41,927 bases of DNA from Deltaproteobacteria bacterium (GTDB lineage Bacteria; Myxococcota; Kuafuiibacteriia; Kuafuiibacteriales; Kuafuiibacteriaceae). Each line of letters begins with the position of its first letter. Positions within the stretch are counted from its first letter, which is position 1. The stretch lies in assembly GCA_011526105.1 (NCBI GenBank), contig WYAZ01000108.1, positions 1 through 41,927 of the forward strand, read 5' to 3'. A program made the translations under genes and the position numbers. The notes under the pieces were generated by a model, which searched no databases, had not been told where the DNA came from, and worked only from the letters and a program-made list of their open reading frames with translations. Shown here one piece after another: positions 1 through 8,366 of this stretch.

Positions 1-96
1 CCTGCGGCCGCCCTTTCGGGCTCCTCGGTCATTGGGGGCGACCCAACTCCCTTCGTAGCGCGCCGACCAGCGACGAAAGATACTTCGCGGGAACAT
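1..96 (-). CDS. Possible 5' end of a small ORF leaving the left edge
   Basis: On the minus strand an ATG at 96 opens a frame that stays open to the window edge (about 32 codons, rich in Arg and Gly). A GAGAAG stretch lies about 8 nt upstream and could be a ribosome binding site. It would be the third gene of the run acylase, 120-residue gene, this ORF. No family is recognised and the visible part is too short to judge, so it may be chance. Confidence 0.2.
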   Translation of the reverse strand, partial: MFPRSIFRRWSARYEGSWVAPNDRGARKGGRR

Positions 97-119
97 GATC
101 GAACTTCTCGGACGGGACA

Positions 120-482
120 CTAGTCCGCGAGCCCGGCCGCCTCGGAGATGGAACGCACCGCCACCTCCGGATCTTCGAACTCGATCACCAGCCGATCATA
201 ACGGTGGCCTTCCAGCTCGATGACCACCGCTCGCTCGGCCTTTCGCACGTCGAAGAAGATCCATTCGCCCTTGTAGTAGAACGTTCCCGCGGTCAGGACT
301 CCGGGGATGTGCGTGCCGCCCAGCCGAAGGCCCTTCCACCAGCCGCGGGCGACCTCGGGCGCGTGACGGACCGAGCGAAGCTGGCCCTTCTCGATCTGGA
401 TGCGGCGCTTCAGGGCCCAGAGCTGATGGAGCCCCTTCACCTCGAGGATGACGTGATCATCCGTGATTTCGAACTCGACCAT
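120..482 (-). CDS. Conserved hypothetical protein, PH-like fold suspected
   Basis: This encodes a 120-residue soluble protein with no signal peptide or membrane segment. It alternates short hydrophobic beta-type stretches with charged turns: VILEVKGLHQLWALKRRI near the N-terminus, then GWWKGLRLGGTHIPGVLTAGTFYYKGEWIFFDV, then a C-terminal segment resembling VIELEGHRYDRLVIEFEDPE. The Gly- and aromatic-rich core recalls small bacterial PH-like proteins of unknown role, but I recognise no named family. It begins 18 nt after the acylase stop on the same strand and is probably co-transcribed. The spacer is a run of G before the ATG with no clear Shine-Dalgarno, so coupling to the upstream gene is possible. 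Function unknown; that it is a real gene is likely. Confidence 0.7.
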   Translation of the reverse strand: MVEFEITDDHVILEVKGLHQLWALKRRIQIEKGQLRSVRHAPEVARGWWKGLRLGGTHIPGVLTAGTFYYKGEWIFFDVRKAERAVVIELEGHRYDRLVIEFEDPEVAVRSISEAAGLAD

Positions 483-500
483 GCCCCCCCCGAGCTCAAC

Positions 501-3212
501 CTATCGGCGAGGCAAGAACTCCAAGACCTCGACGGCTTCGCGTTCCACGTCCGCGGCGCGGTACCAAAGCGGGACGGGATCGTTCTGCAGCCAGAGCGGG
601 AGCAAGTTGTCATAGTAAGGCGATGCGGTGAAGGTCCGCTGTCCGCCAGGCAACTCGATGGTGCAGTCCACGCCAGTGGTGGGTCCCGCGCCGCAGGCGA
701 AGCGCATGGAGGGCCCCGACCCGTGCGCGTAGTTGTCCGAGAACTGGCCGCTCGGGTTCGCGACGTCGACGGTGAAGAGGCCTCCGTCGTTCGCGTAGGG
801 ACCGTTGGGCACGAAGAGCTGCCCGAAGGCCGGTGCGAAAGTGACGGTGTGTTTTCGTCCCCAGAGCCAGTCGGCGGGGTCGGCGCCAAACTCGCCCACG
901 AGATAGGCGCCGGTGTCATTCAGGACCAACGCCGCGGTCTCGGTGCTGGTCTCGGTCACCGAAGAGGTGGAGACGTCGTCCCAGTAAACGGGACCAGCGG
1001 CGAGCTCCTCGGGACGCAGAAGAAGGATGATCATGCTGTCGAGTCGCGCGCGACGCCCGATGCCGGCCGCGGCCTGTTCGTCGGCGAACACGGCCCGGTG
1101 AAGGCGCGGCACGAGCGCGTGGTAGGCCATGCACCCCGCAGACTCGAGGCGTGTCTCCATGCTGGCGTTCGGCGCCGAGGATGGGGAGGTGCTGCTCAGG
1201 CCGGTCGGGCACTCGTAGCTCCAAGCAGCGAGTTGATCACGGACGAGCTGTCCGTTGGTGTCGAGCAGAGACTCGGCCTGGGCTGCGAGCCCGAGCACGA
1301 CCGGCACCGTGTCTCGACCGACGGCCGAAAACACGTCGGCCTGGGTCTCTTGCATGGTGGTGAGCGTGTGAGCGCCCGCGCCCGCCTCGAGCAGATTGAG
1401 GATGCGTTGCTGCCGATAGCCGGTGGCCACGAAGTTCTGCAAATAGCGATTGTTCACGCCAGGTCGCCCAAAACGCAGCGAGCCATTCATGTCGTTGTTC
1501 GCGGTGGCGAGGTAACCTGCGGCTGGGTTCTCGGCCTGCGGCAACTGATCGAGCGGGTAGAAGCCTTCCCACTCCGCCTCGCCGGTGCCCGGCAGTGGGA
1601 GCCACGGCGGGTAGACATCGGCCCAGGAGCGAATGGGTACCAGGCTGTACGGGAACCAGCCGATCTCACCCGCGTCGTCGATGACGACGAAGTTCTGTCC
1701 GGTGGTGGTGAGGCTCGAGAGCGCCGCCTTGGCCTCCGCCAAGCTGGTGGCCTTCATCATGTCCAACACGAAGTTCAGGTCCGTGGTGGCATCGTGACCG
1801 GCCCAACGAATGGAGACGCCGGTGCCGCCTTGACCATCCACCGCGACCATCGGGCCGTGGTGCGGCACGTACAGGAAGTTCTCGGTCACCGGTTGCAGCG
1901 GCGGCGTGCGGTTGAAGGTGAACTGCCGAACGGTGACGGGCACGTCCGCACCTTCAAAGCTCACAGACACGCCGTTGTTGGTCACCGTCTCGAGATAGAC
2001 ATCCGCTTGATCGAAGAAGGTCGTCGTGGCCCCCCAAGCGATGTCGTCGTTCTGTCCGAGGATGATGCCGGGCAGACCCGCGAAGGAGACGCCAGCGATG
2101 CGCAGGTCGCCAGCGGCGTTCGATTTGGTGTCGATGCTCACGAGGTACCAGATCGACGGGTTCTCCATCCCGAGGTGGGGGTCGTTGCCCAGCAGCGCCC
2201 GGTCATCTGTCGTCTGAGAAGGCGCCACAACCCAGTTGTTGGACCCGGTGCCTTCGAGCGGCTCCCTGGGTGCGGGCCGGTTCGCGAGCGCGAGGTGGAT
2301 GGCCCGCTGCGCGTCCTCGAGGCGCGGCTTCGCGCGCCGGATGGCCTCGAGGCCGTCTCGATCCGTGACGGCCAAGCCGGGGGCAGGAGGCAAGACGGTG
2401 GCCGTGTTGCCGGGGGCCAAGCCGTATAGATCGGCGAACTTCTCCGGCGAGACCTTGCTCGCGACGTCTCCGAGCGCGAGCTCGAGGCTGCTGTCGTTCG
2501 TGAGGTTCTCGAGCAGCGACAGGATGCAGGCGACGCTGTCGAGCTCCTCCCAGTCCGCGACCAGACCCACTCCGATGTTCCAGTCATTCGTGAGGCGAGC
2601 CCCGTTGCGGTTGTTTCGGAGGTCCTCGATCCACGCGTTCACGCCGCGGGTGTACGCGGTGATCATCCGGCGGGTCTCGTCGGTCGCGTTGAGCCACATG
2701 ACGTCTTCCAGGCGGCCGCCGTCTCGCGTGGCGATGAAGGAGCGCGACTGCCTGTCCACGTCCAAAACCGCATTGCCGATGGCACCGAACAGCTCCGAGA
2801 GGCGCCCGCGGACGAAGCGGCGACGCAGGTCCATCTGGCCAAAGCGGTGAGACGCGTGGATGTAGCCCTGAACCGCGAAGCAGTCCTCGTTGGTCTGGCA
2901 CCCCAGGTGGGTGACGCCATGTTGGTCGAAGGAGATCTTGGCGGGGGCGGAGAGGCCCGGGATCGACAGCTCGTCGGGGGTCGCGTCCATCGTGCCGGCG
3001 TCTCCGGCGTCGGGTGTGGGACCGCTGTCGGGGGCGCCGGCATCTGGACGACCGCTGTCTGGTCGGCCCGAGTCCGGGCGCGGACCGAGGTCGGCGCCGG
3101 CGTCCACGCCGGCGTCCGTGTCCACGGCGTCGTCGCCGCAGCCGGTGAGCAGCAACCCTCCTTGAAGCGCGAGAAGCAGGGCGTAGGTGAGCGGGAGTTT
3201 GGCAGTATTCAT
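501..3212 (-). CDS. Penicillin acylase family lipoprotein (Ntn-hydrolase)
   Basis: A 903-residue secreted lipoprotein of the penicillin G acylase/AHL acylase family. These enzymes cleave amide-linked acyl groups after self-processing into two chains. The start chosen is ATG 3212 because it has GAGGAAG upstream and gives a clean lipoprotein signal with lipobox LTGC (Cys25); an upstream in-frame GTG would bury this signal. Residues 26-80 are an Asp/Ala/Gly/Pro linker with short DSGRPDAG-like repeats, typical of myxobacterial surface lipoproteins. The expected N-terminal nucleophile of the beta chain is Ser324 in GSNNWVV, followed by the family-typical LLGNDPHLGM. The substrate cannot be told: beta-lactams, acyl-homoserine lactones or other amides are possible. 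It is divergent from the TPR gene across 116 nt. Confidence 0.93.
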   Translation of the reverse strand: MNTAKLPLTYALLLALQGGLLLTGCGDDAVDTDAGVDAGADLGPRPDSGRPDSGRPDAGAPDSGPTPDAGDAGTMDATPDELSIPGLSAPAKISFDQHGVTHLGCQTNEDCFAVQGYIHASHRFGQMDLRRRFVRGRLSELFGAIGNAVLDVDRQSRSFIATRDGGRLEDVMWLNATDETRRMITAYTRGVNAWIEDLRNNRNGARLTNDWNIGVGLVADWEELDSVACILSLLENLTNDSSLELALGDVASKVSPEKFADLYGLAPGNTATVLPPAPGLAVTDRDGLEAIRRAKPRLEDAQRAIHLALANRPAPREPLEGTGSNNWVVAPSQTTDDRALLGNDPHLGMENPSIWYLVSIDTKSNAAGDLRIAGVSFAGLPGIILGQNDDIAWGATTTFFDQADVYLETVTNNGVSVSFEGADVPVTVRQFTFNRTPPLQPVTENFLYVPHHGPMVAVDGQGGTGVSIRWAGHDATTDLNFVLDMMKATSLAEAKAALSSLTTTGQNFVVIDDAGEIGWFPYSLVPIRSWADVYPPWLPLPGTGEAEWEGFYPLDQLPQAENPAAGYLATANNDMNGSLRFGRPGVNNRYLQNFVATGYRQQRILNLLEAGAGAHTLTTMQETQADVFSAVGRDTVPVVLGLAAQAESLLDTNGQLVRDQLAAWSYECPTGLSSTSPSSAPNASMETRLESAGCMAYHALVPRLHRAVFADEQAAAGIGRRARLDSMIILLLRPEELAAGPVYWDDVSTSSVTETSTETAALVLNDTGAYLVGEFGADPADWLWGRKHTVTFAPAFGQLFVPNGPYANDGGLFTVDVANPSGQFSDNYAHGSGPSMRFACGAGPTTGVDCTIELPGGQRTFTASPYYDNLLPLWLQNDPVPLWYRAADVEREAVEVLEFLPRR

Positions 3213-3328
3213 CAAGACTTCCTCGAGAGTGCGCGGACCATACACGCAAGGGAGACGCATCTTCCAGCACCGCGGGCGGAAATTGCTGCTACGGAATTCC
3301 CCAAGAATTGTGCTAGCGTAGCCGTTCC

Positions 3329-3823
3329 ATGCCCTCTTCAACCATCCAGTCACAGGTCGAGGCGATCGAGCCGGCCTTCGAGGCTTTCGCAGCGGGTCGG
3401 GTATCGTTCGCGGAGTTCCTCGGGGTCGATCCCGACGCGCTCGCGCGCCTCCTGCACCTCGCGGTTGCGCAGCTCCAGGTCGGTCGGATCGCAGATGCCA
3501 TCTCGATCATCGAGGGCCTCATCGCCCTCGACGACGGCAATTACATCTTTCACCAATATCTCGGGCTCGCGCGGGAGCGCGGCAAGGACTACTCCGGCGC
3601 GGTGGCGGCCTACGACCAAATGCTCGCTCGAGTCCTCGGTCGAGACGATCGAGCGGTGGAGCAGGTCGAAGGTTTCTTGCTGCGGGCCCGTGCCCACGCG
3701 GTGCTGGGCCGGGTCGAACTCGCCGCCAAAGACCTCGCGAGCGCGCAAGGTCTTTGTGTGAACGACGATCAGCTCTCCGAGATGACCGCGGAGCTCGTCC
3801 GAATGCTGCGAGGTGCTGCGTGA
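3329..3823 (+). CDS. TPR protein resembling SycD/LcrH chaperones
   Basis: A 164-residue, mostly helical protein with tetratricopeptide-like helix pairs between residues 45 and 150, for example GRIADAISIIEGLIALDDGN followed by FHQYLGLARERGKDYSGAVAAY. The length and the three-repeat layout match the SycD/LcrH class of type III secretion chaperones (about 160 residues), but generic TPR scaffolds look the same and no secretion genes are nearby. No signal peptide is present. There is no strong ribosome binding site before ATG 3329. The stop codon overlaps the GTG start of the next gene by four bases, so the two proteins are probably made together and may bind each other. The chaperone role is inference. 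Confidence 0.75.
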   Translation: MPSSTIQSQVEAIEPAFEAFAAGRVSFAEFLGVDPDALARLLHLAVAQLQVGRIADAISIIEGLIALDDGNYIFHQYLGLARERGKDYSGAVAAYDQMLARVLGRDDRAVEQVEGFLLRARAHAVLGRVELAAKDLASAQGLCVNDDQLSEMTAELVRMLRGAA

Positions 3824-4428
3824 GCAAGATCCAGTCAAACCTGCCCAAGACCAATCTCAACCCCGCCGAGCAACAGCAGATTCAGAGTCGAGCCGCCGAC
3901 GCCGCCAAGGCGCTCGTGGAGCTCAAAGACGCCGACCTCGAGCTCCTGCGAGGCCAGCTCCCGGGAACACCCACCGGTTTTGCTCAGGCGCTCGTGGGTG
4001 GGGCCTTCGATCGCGCCGTCGACGAACGCTTTATCCAGAACGCCAAGGTCGACGTGCTTCGAGGGCGAATCGTCAACGGCCAGTCCGCCGAGCGCCTGAA
4101 TGACACGCTCACCGACCTCGGCGCCCGAACCGCGACCTTCAAGGAGGCGCTCGCCGACGCCAAAGGTGAGCCCGCCAACCCGCTGCTCCGAAAGCAGCTC
4201 ACACACAGTCTGGCGAACATCGCTTTCGCCGCCGACAAGAGCCCGGAGGCCTTTGGCGAGTGGGTGAACAAACTCGAGGCCCTGGCCGGAAGATCGGGCA
4301 TGGCGGGCAAGTCGGTTCAACGGTCCATTCAGTATGGTTCCAACCTCGGCCAGCTCGTCGCGGCGGAGCTACGCACCATGGTGGTGGAGCCCCTCAAGCA
4401 AGATCCCGACATCCGGAATCGGGTCTGA
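3820..4428 (+). CDS. Unknown helical protein, partner of the TPR gene
   Basis: A 202-residue protein beginning at GTG 3820, inside the TPR gene's stop region (GTGA overlap), with GAGGTG just upstream. A more upstream ATG would overlap the TPR gene by 70 nt and is less likely. The protein is alpha-helical, rich in Ala, Leu and Asn/Gln, with an extended polar N-terminus (SNLPKTNLNPAEQQQIQ) and no signal peptide, Cys or membrane segment. No family is recognised. Coupling to a SycD-like protein raises the possibility that it is a chaperone client or secreted substrate; this is inference only. It is followed 21 nt later by the glutaredoxin gene. Confidence 0.7.
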   Translation: MSKIQSNLPKTNLNPAEQQQIQSRAADAAKALVELKDADLELLRGQLPGTPTGFAQALVGGAFDRAVDERFIQNAKVDVLRGRIVNGQSAERLNDTLTDLGARTATFKEALADAKGEPANPLLRKQLTHSLANIAFAADKSPEAFGEWVNKLEALAGRSGMAGKSVQRSIQYGSNLGQLVAAELRTMVVEPLKQDPDIRNRV

Positions 4429-4449
4429 GTTCCCTGCGTTGAAACGGCC

Positions 4450-4713
4450 ATGGCCCCGTCGCCGCGTCTGACCCTCTATCACTACCCAAGCTGCGGCTAC
4501 TGCCAACGTGTGTTCCGAGTCCTCGACCAGCTGGGTCTCGACATTGAACGCTTGAACATCGACGAGGACGCGTCGGCCCTCGCGGATTTGGTGAAGGCGC
4601 GTGGTCGGCGGACCGTGCCCGTCTTGCGCATCGAAGGTGCGGACGGGCAAAGCACTTGGATGCCCGAGTCCCAAGACATCATCGCTTACCTGCGGGCAAA
4701 CGTCGTCGCCTGA
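4450..4713 (+). CDS. Glutaredoxin-like thiol-disulfide protein
   Basis: An 87-residue protein with a glutaredoxin/GST-N thioredoxin fold. It has an N-terminal strand LTLYHY, the redox motif C15-G-Y-C18 in place of the common CPYC, a cis-proline segment TVPVL (Pro57) and a C-terminal SQDIIAYL helix that in the family binds glutathione. It probably reduces disulfides or mixed glutathione disulfides in the cytoplasm. It is the third gene in a same-strand run behind the TPR pair. Its last 35 nt overlap the convergent SpoIID-like gene. Family assignment is firm; partner and substrate are unknown. Confidence 0.88.
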   Translation: MAPSPRLTLYHYPSCGYCQRVFRVLDQLGLDIERLNIDEDASALADLVKARGRRTVPVLRIEGADGQSTWMPESQDIIAYLRANVVA

Positions 4714-5602
4714 GCAGTCCCGCCACCGCGAGCACCCAGAGGAGCGAGACCAGACTCGAGCTCCGTGCGGCCTGCACGTGTTGGCAGGCGAATCCTCCTT
4801 CGCTCGTCTTTGAGGGGATGCGACCTGCATCGCTCTCGCAGGGCTCCAGCAGGTTCAGCTCGATGTCCTCGCCGTAGTAGAAGCGCAGGATCGACTCATG
4901 ACCGCGACCGCCCTCCGCGAGACAGCGCGCGCCGTTCTGCGAAGCGCACCCTCGGTTGGCAAAGTTCTCTGGGTCGACGAAGCCCAGCGGGGACTGGAAG
5001 ACCTCGTCTCCCCGCCGGCCTTCGTTGTAGGTGACGAAGCGTTCGGTGTTGCTCGGGTCTCTGTCGCTGGCCTCGGGCATGCAGTCCGACGTGGATGGAA
5101 TCGCGCCCGCCACGTAGAAGGCTGCGACCACGGTCTCGCGGTGACTCAGGATGATGTCCCGGGTCATCTCGACCGCCTCGAAGTGGATCGCCTCCGGTGC
5201 ACGACCGCAGGTGTAGACTTGGTCTTCCGCGCCGTCTCGGATCGAACCCTCGCGACCCAGCTGGTAGTACAAGTAGCTCCTCGCTGAGATGGCTTGGGCG
5301 CGAAGCGCCGCCGCGGGGGCCCCTCCGTTCTCGCAGGCCACTACGTGTGGCAGGTAGTCCGACTCGACGGCGATCTCTCCCAGCCCTTCGACCGTCGCCT
5401 GACACTCCGCCGAAAGTGGCCGCTCGATGACATCCCAGGCGCTCGAGGAAGGGTCGGTCCCACATCCGCCGATGAGGAGGCTCAGCGTTGGGAGAAATCC
5501 GTAAAGACAGGAATACTGCGCAACTTGTGCTTTCTGCCGAAGAGATCGATCATGGTGTTTCGCCGGACGCGCCGGCCCCGACTCACCATGGCCCCCTCGC
5601 AT
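4679..5602 (-). CDS. SpoIID/LytB-domain lipoprotein with MYXO-CTERM-like tail
   Basis: A SpoIID/LytB-like protein. The recognisable core is AALRAQAISARSYLYYQLG, then the QVYTCGRAPEAIHFEAVEMT region and a later VVAAFYVAGAIPSTSDC stretch. In relatives this domain acts on denuded glycan strands of peptidoglycan. The mature part follows a lipobox IGGC. The C-terminus has a Cys, a hydrophobic segment SLVSLLWVLAVAGLL and an Arg cluster, resembling a MYXO-CTERM sorting tail. The start is uncertain: the first in-frame start upstream of the lipobox is ATG 5602, giving a 29-residue N-region, and it lies inside the divergent kinase gene. No in-frame ATG/GTG/TTG is closer, so an indel or rare start is possible. 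The 3' end overlaps the glutaredoxin gene. Confidence 0.75.
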   Translation of the reverse strand: MRGGHGESGPARPAKHHDRSLRQKAQVAQYSCLYGFLPTLSLLIGGCGTDPSSSAWDVIERPLSAECQATVEGLGEIAVESDYLPHVVACENGGAPAAALRAQAISARSYLYYQLGREGSIRDGAEDQVYTCGRAPEAIHFEAVEMTRDIILSHRETVVAAFYVAGAIPSTSDCMPEASDRDPSNTERFVTYNEGRRGDEVFQSPLGFVDPENFANRGCASQNGARCLAEGGRGHESILRFYYGEDIELNLLEPCESDAGRIPSKTSEGGFACQHVQAARSSSLVSLLWVLAVAGLLRRRRLPAGKR

Positions 5603-7141
5603 ATCCCGAATCTTCGCGAAGTCTTCTACGACCTGCAAGAGGGCTTTCAGATCCTCAGCCCCGATCTCAGGTACCGCTACATCAATCGGGTGGCCGCGGA
5701 ACAGGCTCGCAGCCGATCCGAAGACATGCTCGGTCGCCCCATGGGGGACTTCTACCCGGGCATCGAGGACAGTGAGGTCTTCGTTCACGTTCGTCGGCTC
5801 ATGACCGACGGAGGCATCCAGCGCCTCGAGTCCGAGCTGCGCCTTGCGGACGGTTCCTCCCACTGGTTCGAACTTTGTCTCATGCGGGTGGCGGAGGGCG
5901 TGGCCATCCTCTCGCTGGACGTCACCGAGAAGAAGCGCGCCGTCCTCGGCGCAAAACGCGTGCAGCGAATGGAGGCGGTCGGCCAGCTCGCGGGTGGGGT
6001 CGCGCACGACTTCAACAACCTCCTCACGCTGATCCAGACCTCCGCCAGTTTCCTGAAACAAGATCTGCCGAGCGACGGCCCCGCTCAGGCCGACGTGGAC
6101 ACGATCCTCAGTGCGGTCGCCACGGCTTCTCAGCTCACTCACAAGCTGCTGGCTTTCGCTCGTCAGATGCCGGTGGCTGCGCGGGCCTTCTCGGTGAAGG
6201 AGGCAGTGGAGAGCGCCGTCTTGTTGCTCCGCAGGGCCGTCGGCAGCACCGTTGTCCTCGAAACCAAGATCAGCGACGACGCCGGATCGGTCTTCGTCGA
6301 TCCGAGCGCGCTGGATCAGATCCTCATCAACCTCGCGGTCAACGCGCGGGATGCCATGCCCAAGGGAGGCACGCTCACCATCTCGGCGCGCTCCATCCAA
6401 CTCGATGCCGAATGGGTCCGAGCGCACGGGTTCGCACTCGAGCCTGGAGCGTACGCCGAGATCTCCGCCCGCGACACCGGGACTGGCATTCCTGCAGACG
6501 TCATCGATCACATCTTCGAGCCCTTCTTCACGACCAAGTCCGAAGACCGCGGGACAGGTCTGGGGCTCGCCAGTTGTTGGGGGCTCGTCACTCAGTCGGG
6601 CGGCACCATCACGGTCGACAGCGAGCTTGGACGAGGCACGGTGTTTCGACTGTATCTACCGACTTCCGAGCCGAAGTCCCCAGAGGCTCGGAAGAAAGGG
6701 ACCTTCCCTCCGGTCCAGGCGCCGGTGGCCTCGGTTCTCGTGGTCGAAGATCGCCCCGAGTTCAGCACGCTCATTGGCCGAGTCCTCAGACCCCAGGGCT
6801 ATCGAATCATCGAGGCTGCCGATTCCGAGGAGGCGCTTCATATCCTCACCCGCAGCCAGTCCCAGGTCGACCTGCTCCTGTGCGACGCGGCGTCGCCTGG
6901 GAGCACCGGCCCTGATCTGGCCTCGCGCGTCCGCAACGCCCATCCCGGGGTTCGACTGCTGCTCATGTCGGACCTCTGCGAGGCGGAGCCGAGGGCTCGC
7001 ACATCCGACGTGTCTTCCACGGAGGTGCTCCATAAGCCGTTTACGCCGGGGCACCTGATCGGCGCGGTCGAGCGGGCGCTGTCGGTGGGGCGGACGCTGT
7101 CGGTGGAGCGGACGAGCGATGCGCCTCGAGAGGAACTCTGA
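5552..7141 (+). CDS. PAS hybrid histidine kinase with C-terminal receiver
   Basis: A 529-residue cytoplasmic hybrid sensor kinase. Domains in order: PAS at about 20-130 (FYDLQEGFQILSPDLRYRYIN through SLDVTEKKRA), HisKA with phospho-accepting His152 in GGVAHDFNNLLTLI, HATPase with N-box LINLAVNARDAMP and G-boxes DTGTGIP and GTGLGLAS, and a C-terminal receiver from about 395. The receiver keeps the acidic pair (VVEDRP), an Asp in LLLCDAASPG and Lys in LHKPF. The chosen ATG 5552 has GAAGAGA upstream; ATG 5588 is an alternative without a ribosome binding site. The C-terminus carries a short direct repeat (LSVGRTLSVERT). No membrane segment. It converges on the REC-kinase gene with a 2-nt gap. Signal unknown. 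Confidence 0.92.
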   Translation: MVFRRTRRPRLTMAPSHIPNLREVFYDLQEGFQILSPDLRYRYINRVAAEQARSRSEDMLGRPMGDFYPGIEDSEVFVHVRRLMTDGGIQRLESELRLADGSSHWFELCLMRVAEGVAILSLDVTEKKRAVLGAKRVQRMEAVGQLAGGVAHDFNNLLTLIQTSASFLKQDLPSDGPAQADVDTILSAVATASQLTHKLLAFARQMPVAARAFSVKEAVESAVLLLRRAVGSTVVLETKISDDAGSVFVDPSALDQILINLAVNARDAMPKGGTLTISARSIQLDAEWVRAHGFALEPGAYAEISARDTGTGIPADVIDHIFEPFFTTKSEDRGTGLGLASCWGLVTQSGGTITVDSELGRGTVFRLYLPTSEPKSPEARKKGTFPPVQAPVASVLVVEDRPEFSTLIGRVLRPQGYRIIEAADSEEALHILTRSQSQVDLLLCDAASPGSTGPDLASRVRNAHPGVRLLLMSDLCEAEPRARTSDVSSTEVLHKPFTPGHLIGAVERALSVGRTLSVERTSDAPREEL

Positions 7142-7143
7142 GC

Positions 7144-8340
7144 TCAGCCGTCGAAGGCCTTGAGCAGGTGCAGGTGGATGGTCGTGCCTTCGCCCTCTGT
7201 GCTCTCGATTCGAACGTCGCCGCCCGCGCGGCTCACCAACCGGAAGCACTGATTGATCCCCAGCCCGGTCCCGCCGGCTCGGGTGCTGAAGAATAGAGTT
7301 CCGAGTTTCTCGACCGTCTCCGGCGGCATTCCGGGGCCGTCGTCACTGACGGAGATCGAGACCTGCCGCCCCTCGACCTTGGCTCGAATCATGATGGTCC
7401 CGCCCGGACGGTCTGCGCTCTCAATCGCTTGGGCGCCGTTTGTGATGAGATTGACGAGGATTTGTGTGAGCTCCGAGGCCTCGATCGAAACGTTCTCGAT
7501 GCGTTCGGGGCCCTCGTAGGTGACACCGACGCGAGCCCGCTGAGTGACCGTGCGGCAGAGCGACGCTGCGAAGCGAATGACGTGGACCGCTTCTTGGACC
7601 CTCGCGCCCTCGACGCGTGCGGGCGAGATCCATGAGGCGAGATCCCGCAAGAGGTCGGAGATGAGCACGGTCCCCGAGTTGATGTCGGCGGCGAGGTCGT
7701 CGAACTCCGTCGACAAAGCCCCAACCGCCTTCTTCTCCTCCTTCGACAGCGCGTCCGGCGCTGCCTCGAGGAGCCGCTTCATGCCGGCTACGGCCGGCCT
7801 GAGCTGCACGAGTCGCTCAACGTTGTAGCGCATGTAAGAAAGTGGCTGTCGCAGGTCATGGACCAAGGATGCGGCCAGAGTGCCGAGTGTGGCCATGCGC
7901 TCCGTCTTTAGGACACGCGCCGCGAGGACCGCGTCCTCCTCAGAGGCGTGGAAGACCTCTGCCCCCCAGTGGAGCGCGCCCCGGAGCTCCGCGTAGTCCC
8001 AAGGCTTCATGAGATACCGAGCCACCAGGCCCTCGTTGACCGCTCTCAAGATGGGTTCGAGGTCCGTGTACGCCGTCACGACCATGCGGATGATTCGCGG
8101 GTGAGAGCTCTTGATGGTCTCGAGCAGATCCATCCCGCTCTTTCCCGGCATTCGCTGGTCGGTGACGACGATCTCCACGGGATGCTGCGAGACCAACATA
8201 GTGGCCTCGTCCGCCCCTTCGGCGAGCAGAATCTGAAACTCCTCTTCGAAGGAGTGCTGGAATACGATTCGATTCGAGGATTCGTCGTCCACATAGAGGA
8301 CGATGGGCTTGCGTTTGGCTGGATCTGGACGACTCATCAT
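7144..8340 (-). CDS. Response regulator-histidine kinase fusion (REC-HisKA-HATPase)
   Basis: A 398-residue cytoplasmic protein with an N-terminal receiver (VLYVDDES, phospho-site Asp61 in VTDQRMPGKSG, Lys in LMKPWDY) followed by a kinase core. His161 lies in SLVHDLRQPLSYM, the N-box in LVNLITNGAQAI, and G-boxes in DDGPGMP and GTGLGINQ. The receiver-first order suggests that phosphorylation by another kinase controls its own kinase activity. The receiver resembles the RpfG-like type with MPGKSG and WDYAEL. The start is one of two adjacent ATGs (8340 or 8337); the ribosome binding site is weak. It follows the HTH-receiver gene by 26 nt on the same strand, so the two are probably one operon and a possible phosphorelay pair. 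Confidence 0.92.
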   Translation of the reverse strand: MMSRPDPAKRKPIVLYVDDESSNRIVFQHSFEEEFQILLAEGADEATMLVSQHPVEIVVTDQRMPGKSGMDLLETIKSSHPRIIRMVVTAYTDLEPILRAVNEGLVARYLMKPWDYAELRGALHWGAEVFHASEEDAVLAARVLKTERMATLGTLAASLVHDLRQPLSYMRYNVERLVQLRPAVAGMKRLLEAAPDALSKEEKKAVGALSTEFDDLAADINSGTVLISDLLRDLASWISPARVEGARVQEAVHVIRFAASLCRTVTQRARVGVTYEGPERIENVSIEASELTQILVNLITNGAQAIESADRPGGTIMIRAKVEGRQVSISVSDDGPGMPPETVEKLGTLFFSTRAGGTGLGINQCFRLVSRAGGDVRIESTEGEGTTIHLHLLKAFDG

Positions 8341-8366
8341 TGCGCAGGTGGGTGAAGGATCGGCCC

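Noticed and set aside
204-2429. Long plus-strand open frame (741 codons)
   Set aside because: It is the antisense of the penicillin-acylase-like gene, with Arg/Gly/Val-rich composition typical of high-GC shadow frames and no recognisable motif.
5603-6511. Upstream extension of the SpoIID-like frame to 610 codons
   Set aside because: This part is antisense to the PAS-kinase gene and has no signal-peptide or domain features.
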